64,000 bases of DNA from Clostridium sp. M62/1 (GTDB taxonomy: Bacteria; Bacillota; Clostridia; Lachnospirales; Lachnospiraceae), in assembly GCF_020736365.1 (NCBI RefSeq), contig NZ_CP085988.1, positions 2,920,001 through 2,984,000 on the forward strand, given 5' to 3'. Below, one piece after another: positions 1 through 8,325 of this stretch. The first letter of the stretch is position 1, and every line of letters begins with the position of its first letter. The position numbers and the translations under genes are program-made. The notes beneath the pieces are model-generated. The model ran no database searches. It had not been told where the DNA came from and saw nothing but the letters and a program-made list of their open reading frames with translations.

Positions 1-1
1 A

Positions 2-1264
2 ACAGGAAGCGGCACGCAGGGACAGACAGAGCCGTCTGAAGCGCCGCTCTCTCCAGAGGAGGAACTTGCCTCCCAGCTTGAGCAGGCAGAGCTTCTGGCT
101 GCCGGCTATGACTATGACGGAGCCATCGCTCTCCTCTCCGAAAATGAGGCCATAAAGGATAACGAGCAGGTAACCGCAGCCATCGCTGAGTATGAGGCCG
201 CCAAATCCACTCTGGTAAGGGTCGATCCATACAAGGTAACCCATGTATTCTTCCACTCCCTGATTATGGACACCTCCAAGGCCTTTGACGGAGACAGGAA
301 ACAGAACGGCTACAATCAGATGATGACCACCAAGGAGGAATTTGAGAAGATCCTTCAGTCCATGTACGACCGCGGTTTTGTCCTTGTAAGTCTCCACGAC
401 ATCGCCTATGAGACCACAGACGAAAACGGAAATCCTGTCTTTACAGAGGGCAATATTATGCTGCCTCCGGGAAAACAGGCCTTTGTCATGTCCCAGGATG
501 ACGTCTGCTATTACGAGTACATGGAGGGCGACGGCTTTGCATCCCGCATGGTTGTCGGGGAGGACGGAAAGCCCGTCTGCGAGATGAAGATGGATGACGG
601 AAGCGTTTCCACAGGCGCCTACGATCTCGTTCCCCTGTTAGACGAATTTATTGAGGAACACCCGGATTTCTCCTACAAGGGAGCCAAGGCTGTCATCGCC
701 TTCACCGGCTACAATGGAATCCTCGGCTACCGCACGGCAGCTTCCTACAATACGGATGAGTATAAGGCTGCCCATCCTGATTTCGATTATGAGGCAGAGC
801 GTGAAAATGCCGCCAGAGTAGCCCAGGCCTTAAAGGATGACGGCTACGAGCTGGCCAGCCACAGCTGGGGCCACAGAGATATGGGCTCCATCTCCATGGA
901 GGACTTCATCGCGGACACAGACAAATGGGATACAGAGGTTGCTCCTCTCGTCGGAGGCACCGACATTATCCTGTTCCCCTTCGGAAGTGATATAGGAGGC
1001 TGGCGTCCCTATGCCGAGGACAATGAACGGCTTCTCTATCTCAAGTCCAAGGGCTTCCGCTACTTCTGCAACGTGGACTCCGCCCAGTACTTTGTCCAGA
1101 TCGGAACAGACCACTTCCGCCAGGGCAGACGCAATCTGGACGGCTACCGGATGTACTATGATCTTCCGGAAACAAATCCGGTCAAGACCCATTTAAGCGA
1201 TCTCTTCGACGTGACCCAGGTGTTCGACCAAAGCAGGCCCACTCCTGTGCCGCCGATGTCGTAA
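2..1264 (+). CDS. Polysaccharide deacetylase (NodB-like), 5' end missing
   Basis: The frame is open from the left window edge, so the gene is 5'-partial. The first ATG in view (266) is internal, because conserved-looking sequence ending in VTHVFFHSLI precedes it. The upstream part is acidic and helical, resembling a linker or TPR-like segment. The catalytic part shows the Asp pair of NodB motif 1 in MSQDDVCYYEY and motif 2 in ASHSWGHRD (HSxxH). In this family these residues bind the metal used to remove N-acetyl groups from cell-wall or other polysaccharides. A secreted or membrane-anchored location is likely but the signal region is outside the window. A strong terminator follows. The substrate cannot be told from sequence. 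Confidence 0.85.
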   Translation, partial: TGSGTQGQTEPSEAPLSPEEELASQLEQAELLAAGYDYDGAIALLSENEAIKDNEQVTAAIAEYEAAKSTLVRVDPYKVTHVFFHSLIMDTSKAFDGDRKQNGYNQMMTTKEEFEKILQSMYDRGFVLVSLHDIAYETTDENGNPVFTEGNIMLPPGKQAFVMSQDDVCYYEYMEGDGFASRMVVGEDGKPVCEMKMDDGSVSTGAYDLVPLLDEFIEEHPDFSYKGAKAVIAFTGYNGILGYRTAASYNTDEYKAAHPDFDYEAERENAARVAQALKDDGYELASHSWGHRDMGSISMEDFIADTDKWDTEVAPLVGGTDIILFPFGSDIGGWRPYAEDNERLLYLKSKGFRYFCNVDSAQYFVQIGTDHFRQGRRNLDGYRMYYDLPETNPVKTHLSDLFDVTQVFDQSRPTPVPPMS

Positions 1265-1306
1265 ACATAAAAGCCGGCTGCCTTTAGGCCGCCGCAGGCT
1301 CATATG

Positions 1307-1362
1307 CAGGGCGCCTGCAGGGACAGATTCACTATCTTCCCCTGCAGGTGCCCTGTTTTTTT
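1307..1362 (+). terminator. Rho-independent terminator after the deacetylase gene
   Basis: A 16-bp stem (CAGGGCGCCTGCAGGG pairing with 1340-1355, one G-U wobble) is followed by seven T at 1356-1362. It sits 40 bp past the stop codon and separates the deacetylase from the LysR gene. Confidence 0.9.
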
Positions 1363-1425
1363 ACGCTGCAGAAAGACCTTCCGTCAGGTCCGGCCGACAG
1401 CAGAAAACTGCTATTCACAGAAAGC

Positions 1426-1474
1426 ATATCTTATAGTCAGATATATTGTTCTTCATCTCTGCCTATGCTATACT
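1426..1474 (+). promoter_or_regulatory. LysR-type box and candidate promoter of the lysR gene
   Basis: ATAT (1426-1429), 11 bases, ATAT (1441-1444) forms a T-N11-A box of the kind bound by LysR regulators. It abuts a candidate promoter: TTGTTC (1446-1451), 17-bp spacer, TATACT (1469-1474). The -35 is weak and the predicted start lies almost on the ribosome binding site, so the assignment is tentative. Autoregulation would be typical for the family. Confidence 0.4.
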
Positions 1475-1493
1475 TTTATCGGAGGTAAGGCAG

Positions 1494-2384
1494 ATGGAAC
1501 TTCGCGTATTAAATTATTTTTTGACAATCGCAAGAGAAGAAAATTTTACGAGAGCAGCCCGGCAGCTTCATGTCACACAGCCTACATTGTCACGGCAGAT
1601 TGCCGATTTGGAACAGGAGCTGGGCGTAAAACTGTTTGTCCGCAGCAATCATAATATTATTTTGACTGAGGACGGAATGATATTAAAGCGCCGCGCACAG
1701 GAGATTCTGTCCCTGGCAGATAAAACAAAGCGGGATTTTCTGCAGAAAGACGAGGCTCTCTCCGGCACCATTTCAATCGGCAGCGGAGAGTTTCGCTCCA
1801 CGGAATATTTAGCAAAAATCATTGCCGGGTTCCGCAGAAAATATCCCAATGTAACGTATGAGATATACAGCGGAAATGCAAATAACATCCGGGACTATAT
1901 TGAAAGAGGACACTTAGACATCGGGTTAATGTCAGAGCCTATTGACATGCGCAAATATAACTTTGTCAATATGCCGATTAAAGAGCAATGGGGTTTGTTT
2001 GCTCCAGTCGATTCTCCTCTTTCTGAAAAAGAAAGCATAAGTCCTGAAGACCTGAAAGGAATGTCGATTGTGACTGCAACAGGCGATTTCAACCAAAGCC
2101 GTATCGGAAAATGGCTTGGCGATTACAGAGAACAGGTGGAAATCGCAGCGACGGCGAATCTTCCTTATAACGAAGCCGTGCTGGTGAAAGAAAACATAGG
2201 CGTAATGCTCAGCATAAACTTAAACTGCACCTACGAAAATCTGCGCTTTATCCCATTACGCCCTGCTCTGGAAGTTTCAACAGCCTTAGCGTGGAAAAAA
2301 GAGCAGATATTTTCTTCTACAACCTCCGCCTTTATCGATTTTGCATCACAATACCTGAAAGGCATATCTTGTGATGAAATATAA
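1494..2384 (+). CDS. LysR family transcriptional regulator
   Basis: 296 aa, usual LTTR length. The N-terminal winged helix-turn-helix is clear (NFTRAARQLHVTQPTLSRQI), followed by a linker helix and a substrate-binding domain with conserved GSGEF and GLMSEP-type segments. The frame is open upstream to 1446, but ATG 1494 is preceded at good distance by GGAGGT (1481-1486), so I start there. A LysR-type box lies just upstream. It has its own terminator, so it is probably a monocistron. The redox genes downstream on the same strand are plausible targets, but the nearest regulator to them is a MerR gene. The effector is unknown. Confidence 0.92.
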   Translation: MELRVLNYFLTIAREENFTRAARQLHVTQPTLSRQIADLEQELGVKLFVRSNHNIILTEDGMILKRRAQEILSLADKTKRDFLQKDEALSGTISIGSGEFRSTEYLAKIIAGFRRKYPNVTYEIYSGNANNIRDYIERGHLDIGLMSEPIDMRKYNFVNMPIKEQWGLFAPVDSPLSEKESISPEDLKGMSIVTATGDFNQSRIGKWLGDYREQVEIAATANLPYNEAVLVKENIGVMLSINLNCTYENLRFIPLRPALEVSTALAWKKEQIFSSTTSAFIDFASQYLKGISCDEI

Positions 2385-2415
2385 GTATTAGACATTCCAT
2401 ACAGGCAAATTTATA

Positions 2416-2450
2416 ATAAAGGTGTTCCAGGACGGAGCACCTTTATTTTT
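2416..2450 (+). terminator. Terminator after lysR
   Basis: An 11-bp stem AAAGGTGTTCC / GGAGCACCTTT (2418-2428 / 2434-2444, one G-U) is followed by a T-rich run. It separates lysR from the MerR-led genes. Confidence 0.85.
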
Positions 2451-2522
2451 ATTTTTTGTTTTCGTCTTTATTTAATTTCTATTTTTATCACTGTTTTATT
2501 TCTATCGGAAAGGAGGGTTGAA

Positions 2523-2876
2523 ATGACGATTAACGAGGCGAGCGAACGATATAAAATCCCCATTAAAATCCTGCAGGAATACGAAAGCTGGGGGCTGTGC
2601 GGCGAAGTCAAAAAAGTTATGGGCTCGTGGCATTATGATGAGAGCGATATGGAACGGCTGAGCACCATTATGACGCTTCACGACATCGGCTTTTCCAATG
2701 ACGAGGTGAAAAAATATATGCAGCTTCTTCTGAAGGGAAAGTCAACCGAGAAAGAACGGCTGAAAATGCTGAGCGAAAAGAGAAACGGCACACTGGATGA
2801 AATCCATTTCAAGGAACGGCAGTTAGACCGCCTGGATTATCTCCGGTTTGAAATACAAAAGGCAATGAAGGCTTGA
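2523..2876 (+). CDS. MerR-like small transcriptional regulator
   Basis: 117 aa. The N-terminus has a MerR-type helix-turn-helix (INEASERYKIPIKILQEYES), a wing segment with MGSWHYDESD and a following HDIGFSNDEVKKYMQLL helix, then a long charged helix that would dimerise. No C-terminal effector domain or Cys ligands are present, so it is a minimal member. An AAGGAGGG ribosome site precedes the ATG. It begins a tight same-strand run (gap of 15 bp to the next gene) and probably controls it. I see no 19-bp-spacer promoter ahead of it. Confidence 0.85.
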   Translation: MTINEASERYKIPIKILQEYESWGLCGEVKKVMGSWHYDESDMERLSTIMTLHDIGFSNDEVKKYMQLLLKGKSTEKERLKMLSEKRNGTLDEIHFKERQLDRLDYLRFEIQKAMKA

Positions 2877-2891
2877 AAGGGGCAGAACGCT

Positions 2892-3758
2892 ATGAAAACC
2901 ATTGAAAATAAAACCTTTGACGAAGAGAGAGCTCTTTATGGCGCGCGTGATATTCTCGTAAAAGACTGCGCTTTTGACGGCCCTGCTGACGGGGAGAGCG
3001 CATTTAAGGAATCCAGAGATGTTGCAGTCGATCACTGCTTTTTCAATCTCCGCTATCCATTCTGGCACGACACGGATCTGAAAATTGAAAACTCGGAAAT
3101 GACCGAGCTTTGCAGAGCAGCTCTCTGGTACTCTGAAAATGTGGAGATCAGCCATACCAGACTCCACGGAATTAAGGCCCTCCGCGAATGTGCAAATATT
3201 AAAATGCGCGGCTGCGACATCCTTTCACCGGAATTCGGCTGGTCGGTGCACGGTATCTCCATGGAGGACTGCACCGCCGACAGCGAATATTTTATGCTCC
3301 GCTCTGATCACCTGTCTTTCCGCAATATCCGCATGAAAGGCAAATATTCCTTTCAGTATATCACCGATTCCGTTTTTGAAAACTGCGTGTTCGACACGAA
3401 GGACGCTTTCTGGCACGCCAGAAACATTACCGTGCGAAACAGCACTGTGAAAGGTGAATACCTGGCGTGGTACAGCGAAAATATCACCTTTGAAAACTGC
3501 AGAATCAGCGGCACCCAGCCCCTTTGCTACTGCAAAAATCTGAAGCTCGTAAACTGCGAAATGATCGAAACCGATCTGAGCTTTGAGCGCTCCCAGGTAG
3601 AGGCAACTCTCACTGCTCCAATCGTCAGCATTAAAAATCCCCTGTCCGGACATATCTATGTGCCCCAGGTCAGCCAGATCATTATGGATATCGACGAAGC
3701 AAAAGGCCAGGTCATCGTCGGAAAAACGAGCTGTGAGAGTAAAATCAGCACTCACTGA
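2892..3758 (+). CDS. DUF3737 family protein, predicted right-handed beta-helix
   Basis: 288 aa, full length for DUF3737. The sequence is a series of short irregular repeats with recurring -ENC-F-, -ENVEIS-, -SENITFENC- patterns, about one strand triplet per 20 residues. That is the signature of a parallel beta-helix like those in pectate-lyase-type folds. It has no signal peptide, so it is cytoplasmic. Family function is not established. Many family members sit beside flavodoxin, aldo/keto reductase and MerR or LysR genes, as here. Ribosome site AAAGGGG; start unambiguous. Confidence 0.88.
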   Translation: MKTIENKTFDEERALYGARDILVKDCAFDGPADGESAFKESRDVAVDHCFFNLRYPFWHDTDLKIENSEMTELCRAALWYSENVEISHTRLHGIKALRECANIKMRGCDILSPEFGWSVHGISMEDCTADSEYFMLRSDHLSFRNIRMKGKYSFQYITDSVFENCVFDTKDAFWHARNITVRNSTVKGEYLAWYSENITFENCRISGTQPLCYCKNLKLVNCEMIETDLSFERSQVEATLTAPIVSIKNPLSGHIYVPQVSQIIMDIDEAKGQVIVGKTSCESKISTH

Positions 3759-3842
3759 AGGAAAGGGGCTGCACAATATCCATTTTAATATCCATTTTGA
3801 ACCATAAAGGAAAATTTTTCAAACCAGAAAGGAGTTGTCGCA

Positions 3843-4538
3843 ATGAAAAAAGCATTTACAGTTCTCGCAGCTTTTGCCCTGCTGCTCTCTCTTTCCGCCT
3901 GCAGCAGCACGGCAAATGGGGAGTCATCCCCTCCCCCACAGCAGTCAGGCAGTCAGACCTCTGCATCTGAGGAAGAATCAGATAGTCCAGGTGCTTCCTC
4001 CGGCTCCGCCGAAGAATCGAGTGGACAGACAGATTTTTCCGCGCCCGCCGAAACAGGCTCTGAATCACTGGTCGTTTATTTCTCCTGGTCAGGCAATACT
4101 GAAAATGTTGCAAAGTCTGTTCAGAGCCAGACGGATTCCGATATTTTTGAGATTGTGCCTGCCACATCCTACAGCGATGATTATGATACTGTTTTGGATG
4201 TGGCACAGGAGGAACAGAAGGAAAACGCGCGCCCTGCAATTTCCGGCAGCATCGAAAACATTGACCCGTATGATGTTGTCTATGTGGGATTCCCCAACTG
4301 GTGGGGCGATATGCCGATGATTCTCTATACATTTTTCGATACTTACGACCTGTCAGGAAAAACGATTGCTCCGTTCTGCACCAGCGGAGGAAGCGGTCTT
4401 TCCGGAACAGTCAATGAGATAAAATCCCTTGAGCCTGACGCATCCGTAACAGAGGGGCTTCATATCGGAAGCAGCTCCTCATCCAATCCCGACGATGCGG
4501 TCAGCCAATGGCTGAATGATACAGGACTTGCAAAATAA
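3843..4538 (+). CDS. Flavodoxin-like lipoprotein
   Basis: 231 aa. Residues 1-20 form a lipoprotein signal with lipobox LSAC (Cys20), followed by a Ser/Glu/Pro-rich linker to about residue 72. The flavodoxin domain starts with VVYFSWSGNTENVAKSV, where the S-W-S-G-N-T loop would hold the FMN phosphate, and continues with VYVGFPNWWGDMP and FCTSGGSGLSG, matching the other FMN loops. The protein should be tethered outside the membrane, which is unusual for a flavodoxin. The ribosome site GAAAGGAG is good. Neighbouring oxidoreductase and DUF4405 genes suggest it carries electrons at the cell surface, which is inference. Confidence 0.9.
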   Translation: MKKAFTVLAAFALLLSLSACSSTANGESSPPPQQSGSQTSASEEESDSPGASSGSAEESSGQTDFSAPAETGSESLVVYFSWSGNTENVAKSVQSQTDSDIFEIVPATSYSDDYDTVLDVAQEEQKENARPAISGSIENIDPYDVVYVGFPNWWGDMPMILYTFFDTYDLSGKTIAPFCTSGGSGLSGTVNEIKSLEPDASVTEGLHIGSSSSSNPDDAVSQWLNDTGLAK

Positions 4539-4577
4539 GAGGGCATTTTATTATGAAAATTGATAGGAGGTAATTTT

Positions 4578-4787
4578 ATGCCGCATGTTGATATTACGAT
4601 GATCCCCGGAAGGGACGATACGGCTAAAAAAGAGATAGCCCTTAAGGTACAGCAGTTCCTGGCAAAGGAACTGAACATTGACGAAAAATTCGTCTCGGTG
4701 TCCATTGAGGATTTTCCGAAGGAAGAGTGGGACGACCATATGGAGCGCCTGAAAGACAAAAAAATGTTCGTGGAGCCGGGCGTATAA
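4578..4787 (+). CDS. Tautomerase (4-oxalocrotonate tautomerase family)
   Basis: 69 aa, typical size. The mature protein would start with Pro (MPHVDITMIPGRD), the N-terminal catalytic proline of the family, and it contains the conserved SIEDFPKEEW region. The frame extends six codons upstream, but ATG 4578 follows AGGAGGT and exposes the proline, so it is the start. Family members move protons between keto and enol forms of small acids. Lies 39 bp after the flavodoxin gene and 13 bp before the aldo/keto reductase, so it is very likely co-transcribed. Substrate unknown. Confidence 0.9.
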   Translation: MPHVDITMIPGRDDTAKKEIALKVQQFLAKELNIDEKFVSVSIEDFPKEEWDDHMERLKDKKMFVEPGV

Positions 4788-4800
4788 GGAGAGATCAGTT

Positions 4801-5838
4801 ATGAAATACACAAAATTAGGAAATTCTGACCTTCATATATCCCGTATCTGTATGGGGTGCATGGGATTTGGAGAGGCCGGAAACGGTCAGCACAGCTGGA
4901 CGGTCGATGAAGAACATTCCCGTGAAATCATCAGAAAAGGCCTGGAACTTGGCATCAACTTCTTTGATACGGCAATCGGCTATCAGAGCGGTACAAGCGA
5001 GCAGTATCTCGGCAGGGCCATCAGAGATTTTGCAGAGCGTGACAGCGTGGTGATAGCGACAAAGTTCCTGCCCCGTACCAATGAGGAAATTGAAGCGGGG
5101 ATCACCGGCCAGCAGCACATCGAAAAAATGCTTGACAAGAGTCTTGAAAATCTCGGCATGGATCATGTTGACTTATACATTTACCATATGTGGGATTACA
5201 ATACGCCTCTGTACGACATTATGGAGGGGCTGAACAACGCCGTCAAAGCGGGGAAGGCCCGGTACATCGGTATTTCCAACTGCTTTGCCTATCAGCTTGC
5301 AAAGGCAAACGCCCTTTCCGAAAAAGAAGGTTTTGCAAAATTTGTATCGGTGCAGGGACATTACAATCTGATCTTCAGGGAGGAAGAACGGGAAATGGCG
5401 AAGCTCTGCCGTGAGGATAATATAGCCATGACACCCTACAGCGCACTTGCAGGCGGCCGGCTCTCCAAATACCCCGGCGAAACCTCAAAGCGTTTGCAGG
5501 AGGACAGCTATGCTCATCTGAAATACGACGCTACCGCCAGGCAGGACAGCATCATCATCGACCGTGTGATACAGCTTGCCAATAAGCGCGGAGTATCTAT
5601 GACTGAAATCTCCCTTGCCTGGCTGCTGACAAAGGTTACTGCTCCTGTCGTGGGCGCAACGAAGCTTCACCAGGTTGAGGGCATGGCGAAAGCTGCCGGG
5701 CTTACTCTGACTGACGATGAGCTCGCATTTTTAGAGGAACCCTATGTTCCCCACAATCTGGTAGGCGTAATGGCGCAGAACACCCCTGAAGCCGCAAGAG
5801 AAAAACACGTGTGGTCTACAGGCAGCCAAAAAATCTGA
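4801..5838 (+). CDS. Aldo/keto reductase
   Basis: 345 aa, standard AKR length. The catalytic tetrad is visible: Asp56 and Tyr61 (DTAIGY), Lys88 (IATKF) and His129 (YIYHMWD). The NADPH-binding C-terminal half has IGISNC and VVGATKLHQVEGM segments. It reduces aldehydes or ketones with NAD(P)H in the cytoplasm. It is coupled tightly to the tautomerase and 14 bp upstream of the CMD-like gene. The natural substrate is not evident. A glyoxal- or quinone-detoxifying role would fit the redox neighbours but is inference. Confidence 0.93.
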   Translation: MKYTKLGNSDLHISRICMGCMGFGEAGNGQHSWTVDEEHSREIIRKGLELGINFFDTAIGYQSGTSEQYLGRAIRDFAERDSVVIATKFLPRTNEEIEAGITGQQHIEKMLDKSLENLGMDHVDLYIYHMWDYNTPLYDIMEGLNNAVKAGKARYIGISNCFAYQLAKANALSEKEGFAKFVSVQGHYNLIFREEEREMAKLCREDNIAMTPYSALAGGRLSKYPGETSKRLQEDSYAHLKYDATARQDSIIIDRVIQLANKRGVSMTEISLAWLLTKVTAPVVGATKLHQVEGMAKAAGLTLTDDELAFLEEPYVPHNLVGVMAQNTPEAAREKHVWSTGSQKI

Positions 5839-5852
5839 AAGGAGACAAAAAA

Positions 5853-6539
5853 ATGAATTTAAAGAAAACAGATCCTGAATTTGCAGAACGCTTTGAGCAT
5901 TTTGCCTTTGATGAAGTTGTAAACGAAGAAAACCAGCAGTTGGAGCCGCCAACCCGCTGTCTGGCAATTTTGGCAGCGCTGATCGGCTGCGGAGGTGTGG
6001 ATGCCTATAGAGAAATGCTCCCTCAGGCGTTGGAAAACGGCATCACCCCCATAGCGGCAAAGGAGATCGTTTATCAGGCCGCCGACTATCTGGGGTATGG
6101 CAGAATGCTGCCGTTTCTGAATGTTACCAATGAGGTGCTGACCGAGAGAGGCATAGAGCTTCCCCTTGACGGACAGGCGACGACTACCCTTGCCGACAGG
6201 CTGGAAAAAGGGATCGAGGCACAGGCGGCAATTTTCGGTGAGCATATGAAGGAGGCCTGGAAAACAGGCCATATCAACCGCTGGCTGGCGGCAAACTGCT
6301 TTGGCGATTACTACACCCGAACGGGCCTTGGCCTGGCAGAGCGTGAGCTGATTACCTTTTGCTTCCTTATGGCCCAGGGTGGCTGTGAGCCTCAGCTGAT
6401 TGCCCACGCAAAAGGAAATTTGAATCTTGGAAATGACAGGGACTTTTTGATTCGTGTTGTTTCCGGGTGCCTGCCCTACATCGGTTATCCCCGCAGCCTG
6501 AACGCCATTGCCTGCATAGGTAAGGCGGTGGAGGAATGA
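5853..6539 (+). CDS. Carboxymuconolactone decarboxylase (CMD) family protein
   Basis: 228 aa, two CMD-like halves: the first around ALIGCGGVDAYREMLPQALE and the second around ELITFCFLMAQGGCEPQL. AAAGGAGA precedes ATG 5853; an upstream in-frame start would overlap the AKR stop and lacks a ribosome site. The AhpD-type CxxC pair is absent, so peroxidase activity like AhpD is unlikely. Family members act in aromatic ring degradation or as stress-linked enzymes. Its stop overlaps the next start by 4 bp (ATGA), which indicates translational coupling with the DUF4405 gene. Confidence 0.88.
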   Translation: MNLKKTDPEFAERFEHFAFDEVVNEENQQLEPPTRCLAILAALIGCGGVDAYREMLPQALENGITPIAAKEIVYQAADYLGYGRMLPFLNVTNEVLTERGIELPLDGQATTTLADRLEKGIEAQAAIFGEHMKEAWKTGHINRWLAANCFGDYYTRTGLGLAERELITFCFLMAQGGCEPQLIAHAKGNLNLGNDRDFLIRVVSGCLPYIGYPRSLNAIACIGKAVEE

Positions 6540-7231
6540 AACCGAAAGCCGTTATAAAATTAGCCGTCGACGTTTTCATGACACTGGCCCTGCTTTTTTT
6601 AATGGGCTATCAGTTTTGGGGAGAAGCGCCCCATGAATGGGTGGGTGCCGGAATGTTCCTTCTTTTTGTGGCCCACCACCTTCTGAACGGGCGCTGGCAT
6701 AAAACCCTGTTCAAGGGGAAATACAGCGCACTGCGCACTGTGACGCTCTGTGTCGATTTGCTTCTCCTGCTTGCAATGCTGGCTCAGATGTACAGCGGTA
6801 TTGTGATGTCCCGCTATGTATTTGCCTTCCTGCCGGGGACAGGCGGCATGTCCCTGGCTCGCCGGCTCCATATTCTCGGGGCATATTGGGGCTTTCTCCT
6901 GATGAGCGTGCATTTGGGACTTCACTGGAATATGATTTTGGGAATGCTGCGAAAAGCGTTAAAGATAAAAAGTAAAACAAAAAGCCCCAGTATGATCGCC
7001 TTCGCCGCAGGATTAACTATCTCCGGATATGGCATATGGGTCTTCATCAGCAGAGGTTTCCCCACCTGTCTGTTTTTGAAAAGCGAGTTTGTATTTCTGG
7101 ATTACAGCGAACCGAAAATTTTCTTTTATATGGATTATCTTGCGCTTATGGGACTTTGTATTTTTATCGCTCACTACAGTACAAAGCTCATGGAGCAGTT
7201 ACAAAAGCGAAGAAGTCATAACGGGATTTGA
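6536..7231 (+). CDS. DUF4405 membrane protein, likely b-type cytochrome
   Basis: 231 aa with about five membrane segments. Histidines lie at membrane positions 47, 48, 55 (VAHHLLNGRWH), 112, 126 and 130 (LHILGAYWG, VHLGLHW). This matches the DUF4405 / cytochrome b561-like pattern in which His pairs hold haem and pass electrons across the membrane. It is the last gene of the MerR-led run and is coupled by a 4-bp overlap to the CMD-like gene. Together with the tethered flavodoxin it could form a path from cytoplasmic NAD(P)H or quinone to an outer flavin. Haem binding is inferred from the residues. Confidence 0.85.
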   Translation: MKPKAVIKLAVDVFMTLALLFLMGYQFWGEAPHEWVGAGMFLLFVAHHLLNGRWHKTLFKGKYSALRTVTLCVDLLLLLAMLAQMYSGIVMSRYVFAFLPGTGGMSLARRLHILGAYWGFLLMSVHLGLHWNMILGMLRKALKIKSKTKSPSMIAFAAGLTISGYGIWVFISRGFPTCLFLKSEFVFLDYSEPKIFFYMDYLALMGLCIFIAHYSTKLMEQLQKRRSHNGI

Positions 7232-7257
7232 AATTTCAGCCTTGCCGCCTGTGCAGA

Positions 7258-7291
7258 GCAGAAAACGGACTCCGAAGAGTCCGTTTTCTGC
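7258..7291. terminator. Bidirectional hairpin terminator between convergent genes
   Basis: A perfect 15-bp stem (7258-7272 with 7277-7291, loop CGAA) with A/T runs built into the stem. It lies between the stops of the DUF4405 gene (+) and the CobW-like gene (-), and probably ends both transcripts. Confidence 0.75.
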
Positions 7292-7307
7292 TGTATCATC
7301 CATCTTT

Positions 7308-8243
7308 TTAAAACTGTACAATCTCTTTAATGGGCTCTGCCGGCTCCACATAGTCAGCGTAAAGCATCGGCCCCTCTCCCTCATACTCAGGGCTGTACTC
7401 GTACTCCACACGGGCCTTTACCTTCACCCACTGCTTTGTCTCCAGGAGCCTTGCGTTCTTGGCCTTGCACATAAATCCAAGGAAGGTCATGTCGGCCTCG
7501 CAGCAGGTCATGGCCATGCGCCCAGGCACAAAGTAATTCTTCGGGAAGTCCGGTGTCTTTAACACCATGGCTGTAAATTCCACCACCTTGCCCCGGTAGC
7601 GATCCGGCTTGTCCAATGCGTCGATATACCAGATTCCATAGGCCTCCGGGGAGATCTCAATTACATCGGCATTTACATCGTACGGCAGATCCGCCTCTGT
7701 CACTTCCTCTATCTGACCCTCAGAGTCCTCAAAAATAATCTCTACCTGCGGATTCATCCCCTTGAGGGTTCTTCTGTAGGTATCCAGATCCTCTATGTCG
7801 TCGCAGCGGTTCATGATAATCATCTCTGAATTTCTCACCATTGCCCCCACCAGCGGCTTCATATTGTTCAGATAAAGCTCAAAAGTGGACCCGTCGATAA
7901 TGGTGATCTGCTGGTACAGCTCCCAGTCTGCCGGCAGCTTCAGCTCGTCCAGGCTCCACATTCCGTTCCACTCCATAAGCACCCGCTCCGGGTTGTAGAG
8001 CAGTTCCAGATCGGAGAGATATTCCGGAGTCAGCTTTGACAGCTCGTCCACATACACGACAGCTGTCCGGTTCTCCTCCAGAAACTCGTCCTCATACTCC
8101 TCCTCGCCTTCCTCGCAGACAATCAGAAGTGTTTTTCCCTCTGTCTTAAAATAATCCTGATCCATGGTGAATTTGATAAACTCAGTCTTTCCTGCTTCCA
8201 GAAAACCATTGATCAGAAAAAGCGGCATACGCTCCTCGTCCAT
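7308..8243 (-). CDS. CobW-like GTPase fused to a YcgQ-like C-terminal domain
   Basis: 311 aa. The N-terminal half has a P-loop GFLEAGKT (13-20) and a nucleotide-binding Asp in NRCDD, as in COG0523 metal-chaperone GTPases. It lacks the CxCC metal motif that normally follows the P-loop. From about residue 215 the sequence changes to a beta-rich domain with VVEFTAMVLKTPDFPKNYF and RMAMTCCEADMTFLGF, ending WVKVKARVE. This resembles the C-terminal part of the YcgQ/TIGR03943 (DUF1980) family and carries its Cys pair (247-248). It lies downstream of another COG0523 gene, 82 bp apart, probably in one transcript. A role in metal handling is likely; the metal is unknown. Confidence 0.85.
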   Translation of the reverse strand: MDEERMPLFLINGFLEAGKTEFIKFTMDQDYFKTEGKTLLIVCEEGEEEYEDEFLEENRTAVVYVDELSKLTPEYLSDLELLYNPERVLMEWNGMWSLDELKLPADWELYQQITIIDGSTFELYLNNMKPLVGAMVRNSEMIIMNRCDDIEDLDTYRRTLKGMNPQVEIIFEDSEGQIEEVTEADLPYDVNADVIEISPEAYGIWYIDALDKPDRYRGKVVEFTAMVLKTPDFPKNYFVPGRMAMTCCEADMTFLGFMCKAKNARLLETKQWVKVKARVEYEYSPEYEGEGPMLYADYVEPAEPIKEIVQF

Positions 8244-8263
8244 CTGTCGTCCTCCTGTTTTTC

Positions 8264-8303
8264 AGCAGCCATGGGCCGTAAATCTGCCTGCCCGATGGCT
8301 GCT
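8264..8303 (-). other. Intercistronic hairpin between the two CobW-type genes
   Basis: AGCAGCCAT (8264-8272) pairs with ATGGCTGCT (8295-8303). It has no T-run on the minus strand, so it is not a convincing terminator. It might tune expression or stability of the downstream gene. Confidence 0.4.
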
Positions 8304-8325
8304 CTCTTCTTTTACCTCTGCCTGG

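Noticed and set aside
8264..8303. Hairpin between the CobW-type genes as a terminator
   Set aside because: No T-run follows on the minus strand, and a ribosome site for the next gene lies right after it.
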